Below are positions 42,633 to 51,167 of a DNA stretch of 64,000 nucleotides, one piece after another; the stretch's first letter is position 1, and the number at the start of each line of letters is the position of its first letter. The stretch is taken from contig NZ_BAGM01000092.1 of the NCBI RefSeq assembly GCF_000308855.1, forward strand, positions 23,524-87,523. The letters run 5' to 3'. A program made the translations under genes and the position numbers. Below the pieces are notes generated by a model. The model was not told the DNA's origin, searched no databases, and was given only the letters and a program-made list of their open reading frames with translations. Source of the stretch: Nocardia veterana NBRC 100344 (GTDB lineage Bacteria; Actinomycetota; Actinomycetes; Mycobacteriales; Mycobacteriaceae).

Positions 42633-43394
42633 GTGCCCGGAAAACGCGATGTCGCCACCCGGCGTGAGCTGGCGGATTCAGCTGCGCCATCACCGTCTCC
42701 CGATGGGGGCGCGGCCGGGCATGCGCCTAACGTGGCGCCGTCGCTGTCGTCGGTCGCCCAGGATTACCTCAAGGTGATCTGGAGCGCGCAGGAATGGTCG
42801 CAGGAGAAGGTGTCGACCAAATTGCTGGCCGAACGCATCGGGGTCTCCGCGTCCACGGTGTCGGAAGCGGTGCGCAAACTCGCCGATCAAGGACTGGTCG
42901 AACACGCCCGCTACGGCTCGATCACCCTCACCGACAACGGTCGCCGCGCCGCGGTCGCCATGGTGCGCCGCCACCGGCTGATCGAGACGTTTCTGGTCAG
43001 CGAACTCGGCTACGGCTGGGACGAGGTGCACGACGAGGCCGAGGTCCTCGAACACGCGGTATCGGAGACCCTCGTCGAACGCATCGACGCGAAACTCGGT
43101 CACCCCGACCGTGATCCGCACGGCGACCCGATTCCGTCGGTCGACGGCGCGGTACCGACTCCACCCGCCCGGCAACTCAGCGCGTTCCAGGCCGGCCAGT
43201 CCGGGCGCGTGGCACGCATCTCCGATTTCGACCCGGCCATGCTGCGCTATTTCGATTCGGTGGGCATCGCGCTGGACACCGTCATCACCGTGGTCGAACG
43301 CCGCGATTTCGCCGGCACCATAGCGGTGCGCATCGGCGAGCAGACCATCGACCTGGGAAGCCCTGCGGCCGAAGCCATCTGGTTGACCACCTGA
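42633..43394 (+). CDS. DtxR/MntR-family metal-dependent regulator
   Basis: 253 residues. N-terminal wHTH: SVAQDYLKVIWSAQEW, then RIGVSASTVSEAVRKLADQG and HARYGSITLTDNGR. The dimerisation/metal half follows (RHRLIETFLVSELGYGWDEV and HDEAEVLEHAVSE, carrying Glu and His ligands). A C-terminal FeoA/SH3-like domain comes last. It corresponds to Rv2788 (SirR/MntR). GTG start with a ~40-residue polar leader. Mn or Fe specificity is not certain. Confidence 0.9.
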   Translation: MPGKRDVATRRELADSAAPSPSPDGGAAGHAPNVAPSLSSVAQDYLKVIWSAQEWSQEKVSTKLLAERIGVSASTVSEAVRKLADQGLVEHARYGSITLTDNGRRAAVAMVRRHRLIETFLVSELGYGWDEVHDEAEVLEHAVSETLVERIDAKLGHPDRDPHGDPIPSVDGAVPTPPARQLSAFQAGQSGRVARISDFDPAMLRYFDSVGIALDTVITVVERRDFAGTIAVRIGEQTIDLGSPAAEAIWLTT

Positions 43395-43399
43395 GTGAT

Positions 43400-43417
43400 C
43401 CGGCCGCAGTCGGCCGG
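43400..43417. terminator. Hairpin between convergent genes
   Basis: CCGGCCG-CAGT-CGGCCGG stem, six bases after the regulator stop and nine before the dehydrogenase stop; probably bidirectional. Confidence 0.5.
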
Positions 43418-43425
43418 GTGCCCGC

Positions 43426-44487
43426 TCAGCGCGTGACCAGTGCCGCGGCCCGCTCGGCGATCGCGGTGCCGAGTTCGGCCGTGGTCGCGGTTCCGCCCAG
43501 ATCCGGCGTGCGCACCGCCCCCTCGGCCAGTACGTCGCAGACCGCGCGATCGACCGCCGCGGCCGCCGCGGATTCGCCCAGATGCGCGAGCATCATCGCA
43601 CCGGCGAGGATCTGCGCCACCGGATCGGCGATCCCGCGGCCCGCGATATCGGGCGCGCTTCCGTGCACCGCCTCGAACATCGAGGGCGCGTCGCGAGCGG
43701 GGTTGATATTCCCGGACGGCGCCAGCCCGAGGCCACCGGTGACCGCGGCCGCGAGGTCGGAGAGGATGTCGCCGAACAGGTTCGAGCCGACGATCACATC
43801 CAGCCGATCCGGATGCAGCACGATTTCGGCGGCCAGCGCGTCGACGTGCATCTGCCGGGTCTCGACCTCCGGATATTCCGCCGCGATTCGTTCGAAGATG
43901 CTGTCCCAGTACGGCATCGAGTGGATCAGGCCGTTCGATTTGGTGGCCGAACAGAGTTTGCGGTCACGCCCGCGCGCCTGTTCGAACGCATACCGGATGA
44001 TCCGCTCACAGCCGGTGCGGGTGAATATCGACTCCTGGACCACGAATTCGTCCGGCCGCCCGGGATTGTGGGTACCGCCGATGGCGGAATATTCGCCTTC
44101 GGAATTCTCGCGGACGATGAGAATGTCGAGATCATCGGCGGTGCGTCCGCGCAGCGCGGATTCGGTACCGGGCAGCAGTCGCACCGGTCGAAGATTCACG
44201 TACTGACCGAACGCCCGGCGTAGCGGAATCAGCAGGCCCCACAGCGAAATATGGTCGGCCACACCGGGAAATCCCACCGCGCCGAGCAGAATCGCGTCGA
44301 AATCGGCCAGCTGCCGGGGACCGTCCTCCGGCATCATGGCGCCGGTGCGCAGATACTGCTCGCACGACCAGTCGAATTCGGTCCACGCGATATCCGGGAG
44401 CACCGCGTTCAGTACTTTGACGGCCTCCACCGTCACGTCCACGCCGATCCCGTCGCCGGGAATCGTGGCTATGCGATACCTCGGCAT
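43426..44487 (-). CDS. Tartrate/D-malate dehydrogenase-type beta-decarboxylating enzyme
   Basis: 353 residues of the isocitrate/isopropylmalate dehydrogenase family, closest by pattern to TtuC-like tartrate/D-malate enzymes. It starts MPRYRIATIPGDGIGVDVT. Substrate loop LRPVRLLPGTES, catalytic Lys/Asp region SATKSNGLIHSMPYWD, signature FGDILSDLAAAVTGGLGLAPS and VHGSAPDIAGRGIADPVAQI. It overlaps the semialdehyde dehydrogenase stop (TGATG), so the two are co-translated. Likely substrate: a 2-hydroxy-dicarboxylate. Confidence 0.85.
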   Translation of the reverse strand: MPRYRIATIPGDGIGVDVTVEAVKVLNAVLPDIAWTEFDWSCEQYLRTGAMMPEDGPRQLADFDAILLGAVGFPGVADHISLWGLLIPLRRAFGQYVNLRPVRLLPGTESALRGRTADDLDILIVRENSEGEYSAIGGTHNPGRPDEFVVQESIFTRTGCERIIRYAFEQARGRDRKLCSATKSNGLIHSMPYWDSIFERIAAEYPEVETRQMHVDALAAEIVLHPDRLDVIVGSNLFGDILSDLAAAVTGGLGLAPSGNINPARDAPSMFEAVHGSAPDIAGRGIADPVAQILAGAMMLAHLGESAAAAAVDRAVCDVLAEGAVRTPDLGGTATTAELGTAIAERAAALVTR

Positions 44488-45962
44488 CACAGTGCCACAC
44501 CGATGTACTTGGTTTCCAGGAACTCGTCGATGCCGGCGAAACCGCCCTCGCGGCCGAGGCCCGATTCCTTCACGCCGCCGAACGGCGCCGCGGGATTCGA
44601 CACCACGCCCTGATTGAGCCCGACCATTCCGGTGTCGAGTGCCTCGCTCACCCGCAATCCGCGCCGCAAATTGTCGGTGAACACATACGACACCAGGCCG
44701 TAGGGCGTGTCGTTGGCGCGTTCGATAACCTCGGCCTCGGTGTCGAAGACGGCCAAACCCGCGACGGGCCCGAAGATTTCGGTGCCGAACATCGCGGCAT
44801 TGTCCGGAACGCCGGTCAGGACGGTGGGCGGATAGAAGTGCCCGGGGCCGGCCGCCGGAGAGCCGCCGAGCAGAACCGTGGCGCCACGATCACGGGCATC
44901 GGCGACCAGCTCGGACACCTTCGTCACCGCGGCCGCATCGATCAGCGGGCCGACCACCACTCCCGGCTCGGTGCCGGGTCCCATCGGCAGCGCCGCCATC
45001 CGCTCGGTGAAGCGGCGGGTGAATTCGTCGGCGATGCCGCGCTGCAGGTAGATCCGGTTCGCCGCGGTGCAGGCCTGACCGATGTTGCGCATCTTGGCCG
45101 CGAGCGCGCCCTCGACGGCGGTGTCGGGATCGGCGTCGTCGAACACGATCAGCGGGGCGTTGCCGCCCAGTTCCATCGATGTGCGCATCACTGTTTTCGC
45201 ACACTGCTCGAGCAGCAGTTTCCCGACCGCCGTCGATCCGGTGAACGACAGTTTCCGCGACCGCGGGTCGGCGATGACGGCGGCGGTCACGGCCGCCGGA
45301 TCGGACGTGGTCACCACGTTGACCACCCCGTCGGGAACCCCTGCGGCGGCGAGCAGTTCGGCGATCGCGAGCGTGCACAGCGGCGTCTGCTCGGCGGGCT
45401 TCACCACGCAGGTGCAACCCGCGGCCAAGGCGGGGCCGATCTTGCGGGTGGCCATCGCCATCGGGAAGTTCCACGGGGTGATCAGGACACTCGGCCCCAC
45501 CGGCCGCCGGGCCACCACGAAGCGCGACCCACCCGTCGGGGCGGGCAGATAACCACCGTCGAGACGCACCGCCTCCTCGGCGAACCAGCGAAAGAACTCC
45601 GCGGCGTAGGCGACCTCACCGCGCGCCTCGGCCAGCGGCTTGCCCATCTCGGCGGTCGCGATGCGGGCGAGCCGGTCGGTGTCGTCGATGAGGGCCCGAT
45701 GCGCCCGCATCAGGATTTCCGACCGGGCGCGGGGCGGGACCTCCGCCCACGCGGCCTGGGCGTCCGCGGCGGCCGTCAGCGCCGCCACGCCGTCCTCGGG
45801 GCTCGCATCGGCGACGGTGGTCAGCGTCCGGCCGGTCGCCGGGTCCGTCACCGCGAACCGCTCGGCTGCCGCGCGCCACCGCCCCCCGATGAACAGATCG
45901 GTCGGAACACTGTCGATCGCCGCGACCGTCGCCGCGTCCGCCTCCGCCACGGTGTGCGTCAT
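44487..45962 (-). CDS. NAD(P)-dependent succinate-semialdehyde dehydrogenase
   Basis: 491-residue aldehyde dehydrogenase. NAD-site ITPWNFPMAMATRKIGPALA, LSFTGSTAVGKLLLEQCAKT, catalytic Glu in TSMELGGNAPL and catalytic Cys in NIGQACTAANRIYLQ. C-terminal PFGGVKESGLGREGGFAGID matches GabD-type enzymes. GAGGAGCG precedes the ATG at 45962. It is first gene of its unit, divergent from the aminotransferase, with an operator in between. Expected reaction: omega-semialdehyde to diacid. Confidence 0.9.
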   Translation of the reverse strand: MTHTVAEADAATVAAIDSVPTDLFIGGRWRAAAERFAVTDPATGRTLTTVADASPEDGVAALTAAADAQAAWAEVPPRARSEILMRAHRALIDDTDRLARIATAEMGKPLAEARGEVAYAAEFFRWFAEEAVRLDGGYLPAPTGGSRFVVARRPVGPSVLITPWNFPMAMATRKIGPALAAGCTCVVKPAEQTPLCTLAIAELLAAAGVPDGVVNVVTTSDPAAVTAAVIADPRSRKLSFTGSTAVGKLLLEQCAKTVMRTSMELGGNAPLIVFDDADPDTAVEGALAAKMRNIGQACTAANRIYLQRGIADEFTRRFTERMAALPMGPGTEPGVVVGPLIDAAAVTKVSELVADARDRGATVLLGGSPAAGPGHFYPPTVLTGVPDNAAMFGTEIFGPVAGLAVFDTEAEVIERANDTPYGLVSYVFTDNLRRGLRVSEALDTGMVGLNQGVVSNPAAPFGGVKESGLGREGGFAGIDEFLETKYIGVAL

Positions 45963-46028
45963 CGCTCGCTCCTCAGCTCGCACCATTTCGGATCGGCGCC
46001 GCCGTTGCCGTCACCGCCGCGGCCATGT

Positions 46029-46055
46029 TATACACATTGTCAACAATCCGACAAT
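46029..46055. promoter_or_regulatory. Divergent promoter with GntR-type operator (site A)
   Basis: ATTGTC-N8-GACAAT (46036-46055) is a perfect inverted repeat. It contains TTGTCAACAATCCGA, repeated exactly at 50362-50376. Rightward -10 TATACA (46029-46034) abuts it. Leftward, TTGTCG-N16-TATAAC can be read on the minus strand. A repressor here would silence both operons. Confidence 0.75.
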
Positions 46056-46106
46056 AAGTCCGGCCGTTGCGGCACGGATTTCCCGTCGCCCGGGAGGCGG
46101 ATCACC

Positions 46107-47348
46107 ATGACTGCACTTTCCCCCGTTCTCCGCCAGGCCACGCCCGTCACGGTCGACCACGGCGAGGGCTGCTACCTCTACGGCACCGATGGACGCCGCT
46201 ATCTCGATTTCACCGCCGGGATCGGCGTCACCAGCACGGGACACTGCCATCCACGGGTGGTCGCGGCCGCGCGTGAACAGATCGGCAGTCTCATCCACGG
46301 CCAGTACACGACGGTCATGCACCGCCCGCTGCTGCGGCTGACCGAGCGGCTCGCCGATGTCCTTCCCGCCCATCTGGATTCGGTGTTCTTCGCCAACTCC
46401 GGCAGCGAGGCCGTGGAGGCGGCGCTGCGGCTGGCACGGCAGGCCACCGGCCGCCCGAACGTGGTGGTGTTCCACGGCGGATTCCACGGTCGCACGGTGG
46501 CCGCCGCGACCATGACCACCTCGGGCACCCGGTTCTCGGCCGGGTTCAGCCCGTTGATGGGTGGCGTGCACGTGGCACCGTTCCCGACCGCGTACCGGTA
46601 CGGCTGGTCGGAGGAGGAGGCCACCGACTTCGCGCTGCGCGAACTCGACTACATCCTCGCCACGCTCACCGCCCCCGCGGAGACGGCCGCGTTCGTCGTC
46701 GAGCCGGTCCTCGGCGAAGGTGGCTACATTCCCGGCAACACCCGGTTCTTCCAGGGACTGCGCGAACGTGCGGATCGGCACGGCATTCTGCTGATCTGCG
46801 ATGAGATCCAGACCGGCTTCGGCCGCACCGGAAAGTTCTTCGGGCACCAGCACTTCGATGTGCGGCCCGATGTCATCACCATCGCCAAGGGGCTGGCCAG
46901 CGGTTTCCCGCTGTCCGGCATCGCGGCCCCGCAGGACCTGATGGCCGCGGCGTGGCCGGGCTCGCAGGGCGGCACTTACGGCGGGAATGCCGTGGCCTGT
47001 GCGGCCGCGGTGGCCACGATCGATGTGATCGAATCCGAGGGGCTGGTGGACAACGCCGCGGCGCGTGGCGAGCAGCTACTGGCCGGCGCTCGGGCCGGTG
47101 CCACCAAGGCGATCGGTGACGTGCGCGGTCTGGGCCTGCTCGTCGGCTGCGAATTCACCACGGCCACCGGCGAACCCGATACCGCGGCCGCGGCAGCGGC
47201 CCAGCAGCTGGCGGTCCAGCGCGGTCTGCTCCTGCTGACCTGCGGGGCCTACAGCAACGTGGTGCGCATGATTCCACCGCTGATCGTGACCGCCGAACAG
47301 ATCGACGAGGCGCTGGCCATCTGGAACGGAGTTCTGGACGAGATGTGA
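46107..47348 (+). CDS. Class III PLP aminotransferase (GABA/omega-amino acid type)
   Basis: 413 residues. It converts an omega-amine to a semialdehyde using a 2-oxoacid acceptor. Typical: GCYLYGTDGRRYLDFTAGIG, SVFFANSGSEAVEAALRLAR, LLICDEIQTGFGRTGKFF (PLP Asp) and PLP-Lys in ITIAKGLASGFPLSG, then GSQGGTYGGNAVACAAA. GGGAGG precedes the ATG. With the divergent semialdehyde dehydrogenase it forms a GabT/GabD-like pair; the amine substrate need not be GABA. Confidence 0.9.
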   Translation: MTALSPVLRQATPVTVDHGEGCYLYGTDGRRYLDFTAGIGVTSTGHCHPRVVAAAREQIGSLIHGQYTTVMHRPLLRLTERLADVLPAHLDSVFFANSGSEAVEAALRLARQATGRPNVVVFHGGFHGRTVAAATMTTSGTRFSAGFSPLMGGVHVAPFPTAYRYGWSEEEATDFALRELDYILATLTAPAETAAFVVEPVLGEGGYIPGNTRFFQGLRERADRHGILLICDEIQTGFGRTGKFFGHQHFDVRPDVITIAKGLASGFPLSGIAAPQDLMAAAWPGSQGGTYGGNAVACAAAVATIDVIESEGLVDNAAARGEQLLAGARAGATKAIGDVRGLGLLVGCEFTTATGEPDTAAAAAAQQLAVQRGLLLLTCGAYSNVVRMIPPLIVTAEQIDEALAIWNGVLDEM

Positions 47349-47384
47349 CCACGTCGGCGACACCCAACGGACAGGGGACTCTCG

Positions 47385-47885
47385 ATGACCCGATATCTCA
47401 CCATCACCCTCACCAAGGCCGGCGTGCGCGCCCGCGCGCGATTGCTCGACGAGCAGGCGCCGCGGACCTGCGCGGCGGTCTGGGACGCGCTGCCGCAGGA
47501 GGGTGACGCGTTCCACGCCAAGTACGCGCGCAACGAGGTGTACACCCTGGTGCCGCGCATCACCGCGGCGCCGCATCGCGAAAACCCCACCGTCACACCG
47601 ATTCCCGGTGACGTCTGCCTGTTCGACTTCGAACCGTGGGAGATCGGCAATCCGGCCTACGGTTACGAACCGGGTTCGGCCGCGCACGCCGCGCAGGGCG
47701 CCACCGACCTGGCACTGTTCTACGACCGCAACAACCTGCTGCTCAACGGTGATATGGGCTGGGTTCCGGGCAATGTCTTCGCGACCATCGAGCAGGGCCT
47801 GCCCGAGTTGGCCACCGCCTGCAACGCGCTGTGGCTGCGCGGCGTGGAAGGCGAAACCCTGTCCTTCACCCGGGCTTCGGACTAA
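47385..47885 (+). CDS. DUF3830 family protein
   Basis: 166 residues with the DUF3830 pattern: ARARLLDEQAPRTCAAVWDAL, then PGDVCLFDFEPWEIG and ALFYDRNNLLLNGDMGWVPGN. Members have a cyclophilin-like beta barrel and occur in catabolic clusters with amidases, racemases and aminotransferases; no reaction is known. It lies 36 bases after the aminotransferase, in one transcript, and ends at a bidirectional terminator. Confidence 0.82.
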   Translation: MTRYLTITLTKAGVRARARLLDEQAPRTCAAVWDALPQEGDAFHAKYARNEVYTLVPRITAAPHRENPTVTPIPGDVCLFDFEPWEIGNPAYGYEPGSAAHAAQGATDLALFYDRNNLLLNGDMGWVPGNVFATIEQGLPELATACNALWLRGVEGETLSFTRASD

Positions 47886-47903
47886 CTCGGCAACGCGAAC
47901 ACA

Positions 47904-47936
47904 CGGCCGGCCCGGACCTTCGTTCCGGGCCGGCCG
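47904..47936. terminator. Bidirectional hairpin terminator
   Basis: Perfect 13-bp stem CGGCCGGCCCGGA / TCCGGGCCGGCCG with a seven-base loop between the convergent DUF3830 and amidase genes. Confidence 0.8.
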
Positions 47937-47964
47937 CGCCGCGAGTGCCGGCGCGGCCCGCGAG

Positions 47965-49356
47965 TCAGCTCAGCACGGCTTCGGCGAAACGGGCCAGTGC
48001 CAGGACGAAATCGTCGGAGTGGCGCGGCCCCACGATCTGCAACCCCACCGGCATCCCCGCCGCGGTGCGCCCGGCGGGAATGCTGATCGCGGGCTGCTGG
48101 GTGAGATTGAACGGATAGGTGAACGGCGTCCACTGCGGCCAGCTGTCCATCGAACTGCCCGGTGGCACATCACATCCCGCGTCGAAGGCGGTGATCGGCA
48201 TCGTCGGCGTGATCAGGACGTCGTGGGCGGTATGGAAGGCGCCCATGGCGATGCCGACCTCCGCGGCGACCGCGCGGGCGGCGAGATAATCGACCGCGCC
48301 CAGCGAGCGGCCGCGATCCCACATGGCGCCGAGACCCGGATCGACCCGATCCCGGGTGCCGGCCGGGAAGGTCGAGAGCATGGCCGCCGCACCCGCCGCC
48401 CACATCGTCTCGAAGGCGTCGCGCGGATCGGCGAAGCCGGGATCGGCCTCGACAACCCGCAGACCGGCCTCGTCGAGCGCCCGCACGGCTGCCGCGACCA
48501 CCGCCGCGACCTCCGGATCCACCTGTGCGAAACCGAGATTCGCCGAATAGCCGACCGTCGCACCGCGCACCTCGCGCTGCAGTTCACCGCGGAACGTCAG
48601 CAGCGGCGGCGCGGCCGCGGTGGGATCGCGGTGATCCGGCAGCGAGAGGATGTCCATCAGCAGCGCCACGTCCTCGACGGTGCGCGCGATCGGTCCGGCA
48701 TGCGCCAACGGCCCGAACGGACTGGCCGGATAGAGCGGGATGCGGCCATGGGTGGGCTTGAACCCGACGACGCCGCAGAACGAGGCGGGGATGCGCACGC
48801 TGCCCCCGCCGTCGGTGCCGATCGACACCGGCCCCATCCCCGCCGCCACGGCCGCTGCCGAACCACCGGAGGAGCCGCCGCAGGTCTTGCCGGGATCCAC
48901 CGGGTTGCGGGTGATACCGGACAGCGCGCTGTCGGTGGTGGCCTTCCACGCCAGCTCCGGCGTGGTGGTCTTGCCCAGGAAGACCAGCCCGTCCTCGCGC
49001 AATCGCGCGGTGGCGGGGCTGTCGATCGGCCACCGGACATCGCGCCGGATCGAGGTCGAGCCGCGCAGGGTCGGCCAGCCCTCGGTGAGAAAGACGTCCT
49101 TGATCGAAATCGGCACGCCGTCGAGCAGGCCCTGCGCATGCCCGCTGTGCCAGCGCGCCTCGGACTCCTTCGCCTGCACCATGGCACGCTCCGGATCGAC
49201 CAGGCAGAACGCGTTCAGGACATCGTCGCGGGCCGCGATCGCGTCCAGCGCCGCTCTGGTCGCCTCGACGGGAGACAGGGCCCCGGCCGAATAGGCGGCG
49301 GCCAACTCGGCCGCGGTCATCGCCGCGGGGTCGGTCCCGATCTCGGTGTGGGCCAT
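47965..49356 (-). CDS. Amidase-signature family hydrolase
   Basis: 463 residues. Ser-cisSer-Lys amidase: Lys86 in GVPISIKDVFL, cis-Ser in CGGSSGGSAAAVAAG (159-173) and nucleophile Ser186 in SIGTDGGGSVRIPASF. Hydrolyses an amide to acid plus ammonia. It begins 11 bases after the hydroxyacid dehydrogenase stop, whose end overlaps its ribosome site, so the two are coupled. In this island it likely supplies the free acid to the other enzymes; GatA is unlikely as no gatB/C adjoins. Confidence 0.88.
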   Translation of the reverse strand: MAHTEIGTDPAAMTAAELAAAYSAGALSPVEATRAALDAIAARDDVLNAFCLVDPERAMVQAKESEARWHSGHAQGLLDGVPISIKDVFLTEGWPTLRGSTSIRRDVRWPIDSPATARLREDGLVFLGKTTTPELAWKATTDSALSGITRNPVDPGKTCGGSSGGSAAAVAAGMGPVSIGTDGGGSVRIPASFCGVVGFKPTHGRIPLYPASPFGPLAHAGPIARTVEDVALLMDILSLPDHRDPTAAAPPLLTFRGELQREVRGATVGYSANLGFAQVDPEVAAVVAAAVRALDEAGLRVVEADPGFADPRDAFETMWAAGAAAMLSTFPAGTRDRVDPGLGAMWDRGRSLGAVDYLAARAVAAEVGIAMGAFHTAHDVLITPTMPITAFDAGCDVPPGSSMDSWPQWTPFTYPFNLTQQPAISIPAGRTAAGMPVGLQIVGPRHSDDFVLALARFAEAVLS

Positions 49357-49367
49357 CGTGACTCCCT

Positions 49368-50333
49368 TCAGCTCGGCACGTAGCCCAGCTTCTTGTCGAC
49401 CACATTCGATAAGGGCCGGCCGCTGGCCCACCGCTGGAAATTGTCGGCGAACGCGGCCACGATCTCAGCTCGCCAACCGACGAAGTCACCGCTGTTGTGC
49501 GGGGTGACAACGACATTCGGCAGATCCCACAGCGGATGGCCGACCGGCAGCGGTTCCGGATCGACCACGTCGAGGGCCGCACCGGCCAGCGCGCCGCCGC
49601 GCAGCGCCGCGACGAGATCGTCGGTGACCACCGATTCCCCACGCCCGACGTTGACGAAACGCGCATGCGGTTTCATCGCGGCGAAGGCACCGGCATCGAA
49701 CAGGTGCCGAGTCTGCGGAGTCAACGGGGTCACGCAGACGACGTAGTCCGCCGCGGGCAGTTCGGCATGCAAATCCGTTGCCACCACACCGAAATCGGGG
49801 TCGCCGACGCGGGCGGTGCGCCCGACCGCGCGCACCCGCATGCCGACCGCGCGCAACAGCCGGGCGATGGCCCGCCCGATCGAGCCGGTCCCGACCACCA
49901 GGACGGTGGCCCCCGTGATCCGTTCGGACTCCCGGTGCCGCCACTCGTGCCGTTGCTGCAATCGCAGCGATTCCGGCACGTCCTTGGCGAAGTTGAGGAT
50001 CTGCGCGAGAACGTATTCCGCGATGGGCTGATCGAACAGCCCGCGGGTGTTGGTGACCACCACCTCGCTGTCGATCAGCTCGTCGAACATCACGGCGTCG
50101 ACGCCGGTGGCCCCGACGTGTACCCACCGGATGCGATCGGCGCGATGCCACACTCCCGGAAGCGCCGTGCTCCGGAAGTCGGAGACGAACAGGATGTCGG
50201 TGCCGGGGAGTGCGTCGGCGAGGCCGGCCCCGTCGACACAGCGAACGTCGGCCTGTTCCACCACCGGACGCAGGTGTTCCGCGTCGGGCTCGACGCCGTC
50301 GCACAGGACGGTGACAACTGGGCCCGCGTTCAT
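49368..50333 (-). CDS. D-2-hydroxyacid dehydrogenase, NAD-dependent
   Basis: 321 residues. Rossmann motif VVGTGSIGRAIARLLRAVG, catalytic Arg in FVNVGRGESVV, Glu in DVVDPEPLPVGHPLW and His in VVVTPHNSGDF complete the Arg-Glu-His set. Reduces a 2-oxoacid or oxidises a D-2-hydroxyacid. ATG at 50333 sits six bases after the -10 of a strong promoter, so the mRNA is probably leaderless. First gene of the leftward unit ending with the amidase. Confidence 0.88.
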   Translation of the reverse strand: MNAGPVVTVLCDGVEPDAEHLRPVVEQADVRCVDGAGLADALPGTDILFVSDFRSTALPGVWHRADRIRWVHVGATGVDAVMFDELIDSEVVVTNTRGLFDQPIAEYVLAQILNFAKDVPESLRLQQRHEWRHRESERITGATVLVVGTGSIGRAIARLLRAVGMRVRAVGRTARVGDPDFGVVATDLHAELPAADYVVCVTPLTPQTRHLFDAGAFAAMKPHARFVNVGRGESVVTDDLVAALRGGALAGAALDVVDPEPLPVGHPLWDLPNVVVTPHNSGDFVGWRAEIVAAFADNFQRWASGRPLSNVVDKKLGYVPS

Positions 50334-50339
50334 ATTGAC

Positions 50340-50368
50340 AGGCTAAAAACCCATCGTATGCTTGTCAA
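50340..50368 (-). promoter_or_regulatory. Strong promoter of the hydroxyacid dehydrogenase-amidase unit
   Basis: -35 TTGACA (perfect consensus), 17-base spacer, -10 TAGCCT. The -35 overlaps the shared operator word, so repressor binding would occlude it. Confidence 0.7.
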
Positions 50369-50380
50369 CAATCCGATTGT
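50357..50380. promoter_or_regulatory. GntR-type operator (site B) with rightward -10
   Basis: TTGTCAACAATCCGA (50362-50376) is identical to the operator word at 46037-46051, followed by TTGT. The rightward -10 TATGCT (50357-50362) touches it. The regulator gene is last in the rightward unit. Confidence 0.72.
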
Positions 50381-50418
50381 GTGCGGAGGTTTGTCGCCCG
50401 AACGCGAGAGGGGCCCTC

Positions 50419-51159
50419 GTGGAACTGAATTTTCCCGAGCTGGACGGTCCGGTCGCGCAACGGGGTATCGGAATCATCGCGCCGTTCGATCTGGCGCTGG
50501 AGCGGGAACTGTGGCGGTGGGCGCCGCTGGAAGTCAGCCTGCATCTGGCGCGCACCCCGTACGAACCGGTGCCGGTCTCCCTCGAGATGGCCGAATTGGT
50601 CTCCGACGCAGCACATCTCACCGCCGCCACCCGTAACGTCCTGCACGTGGAGCCGGAGGTGATCGCCTATCTGTGCACCTCCGGCAGCTTCATCAAGGGG
50701 CTGGCCTACGAACGATCGCTGCGCGACACCATCTGCCGAGCCGGCGCCCGCGATGCGGTGACCACCTCCGGAGCGTTGATCGAAGCCGTGCACACACTGG
50801 GCCTGAGGCGTCTGTCGGTCATCACCCCCTACGACGAGATCCTGACCGGGAAGCTGCACGACTTCCTGCGGGAGGCTGGATGCGAGGTCCTGCGTTCCGA
50901 CCACCTGGGACTCGGCGGCGGAATCTGGAAGGTCGGCTACCGGACGATCGCCGAGCGCATCATGGCCGCCGATGATCCCGACGCGGAGGCCATCTTCGTC
51001 AGCTGCACCAACCTCCCCACCTACGACCTGGTCGCACCGCTGGAAGAACTGCTCGGCAAACCGGTGCTGACGGCCAATCAGCTGACCATGTGGGCCTGTC
51101 TGGGCCGGATGAAGCTGCCGATGATGGGACCCGGCAAGTGGCTACAGAACGTTTTCTAG
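50419..51159 (+). CDS. Maleate isomerase / arylmalonate decarboxylase-like protein, two-Cys
   Basis: 246 residues, Asp/Glu racemase superfamily. Both catalytic-type cysteines are present: C86 in AYLCTSGSFIKG and C196 in FVSCTNLPTYD, the pattern of maleate cis-trans isomerases. GTG at 50419 follows GAGAGGGG. Starts the rightward unit that ends with the GntR gene. Probably isomerises or decarboxylates a 2,3-unsaturated or substituted dicarboxylate; the substrate is inferred only. Confidence 0.85.
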   Translation: MELNFPELDGPVAQRGIGIIAPFDLALERELWRWAPLEVSLHLARTPYEPVPVSLEMAELVSDAAHLTAATRNVLHVEPEVIAYLCTSGSFIKGLAYERSLRDTICRAGARDAVTTSGALIEAVHTLGLRRLSVITPYDEILTGKLHDFLREAGCEVLRSDHLGLGGGIWKVGYRTIAERIMAADDPDAEAIFVSCTNLPTYDLVAPLEELLGKPVLTANQLTMWACLGRMKLPMMGPGKWLQNVF

Positions 51160-51167
51160 GAGGCGCT

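Noticed and set aside
47965..49356. GatA subunit of the tRNA amidotransferase
   Set aside because: No gatB/gatC adjoins, and the gene is coupled to a hydroxyacid dehydrogenase in a catabolic island.
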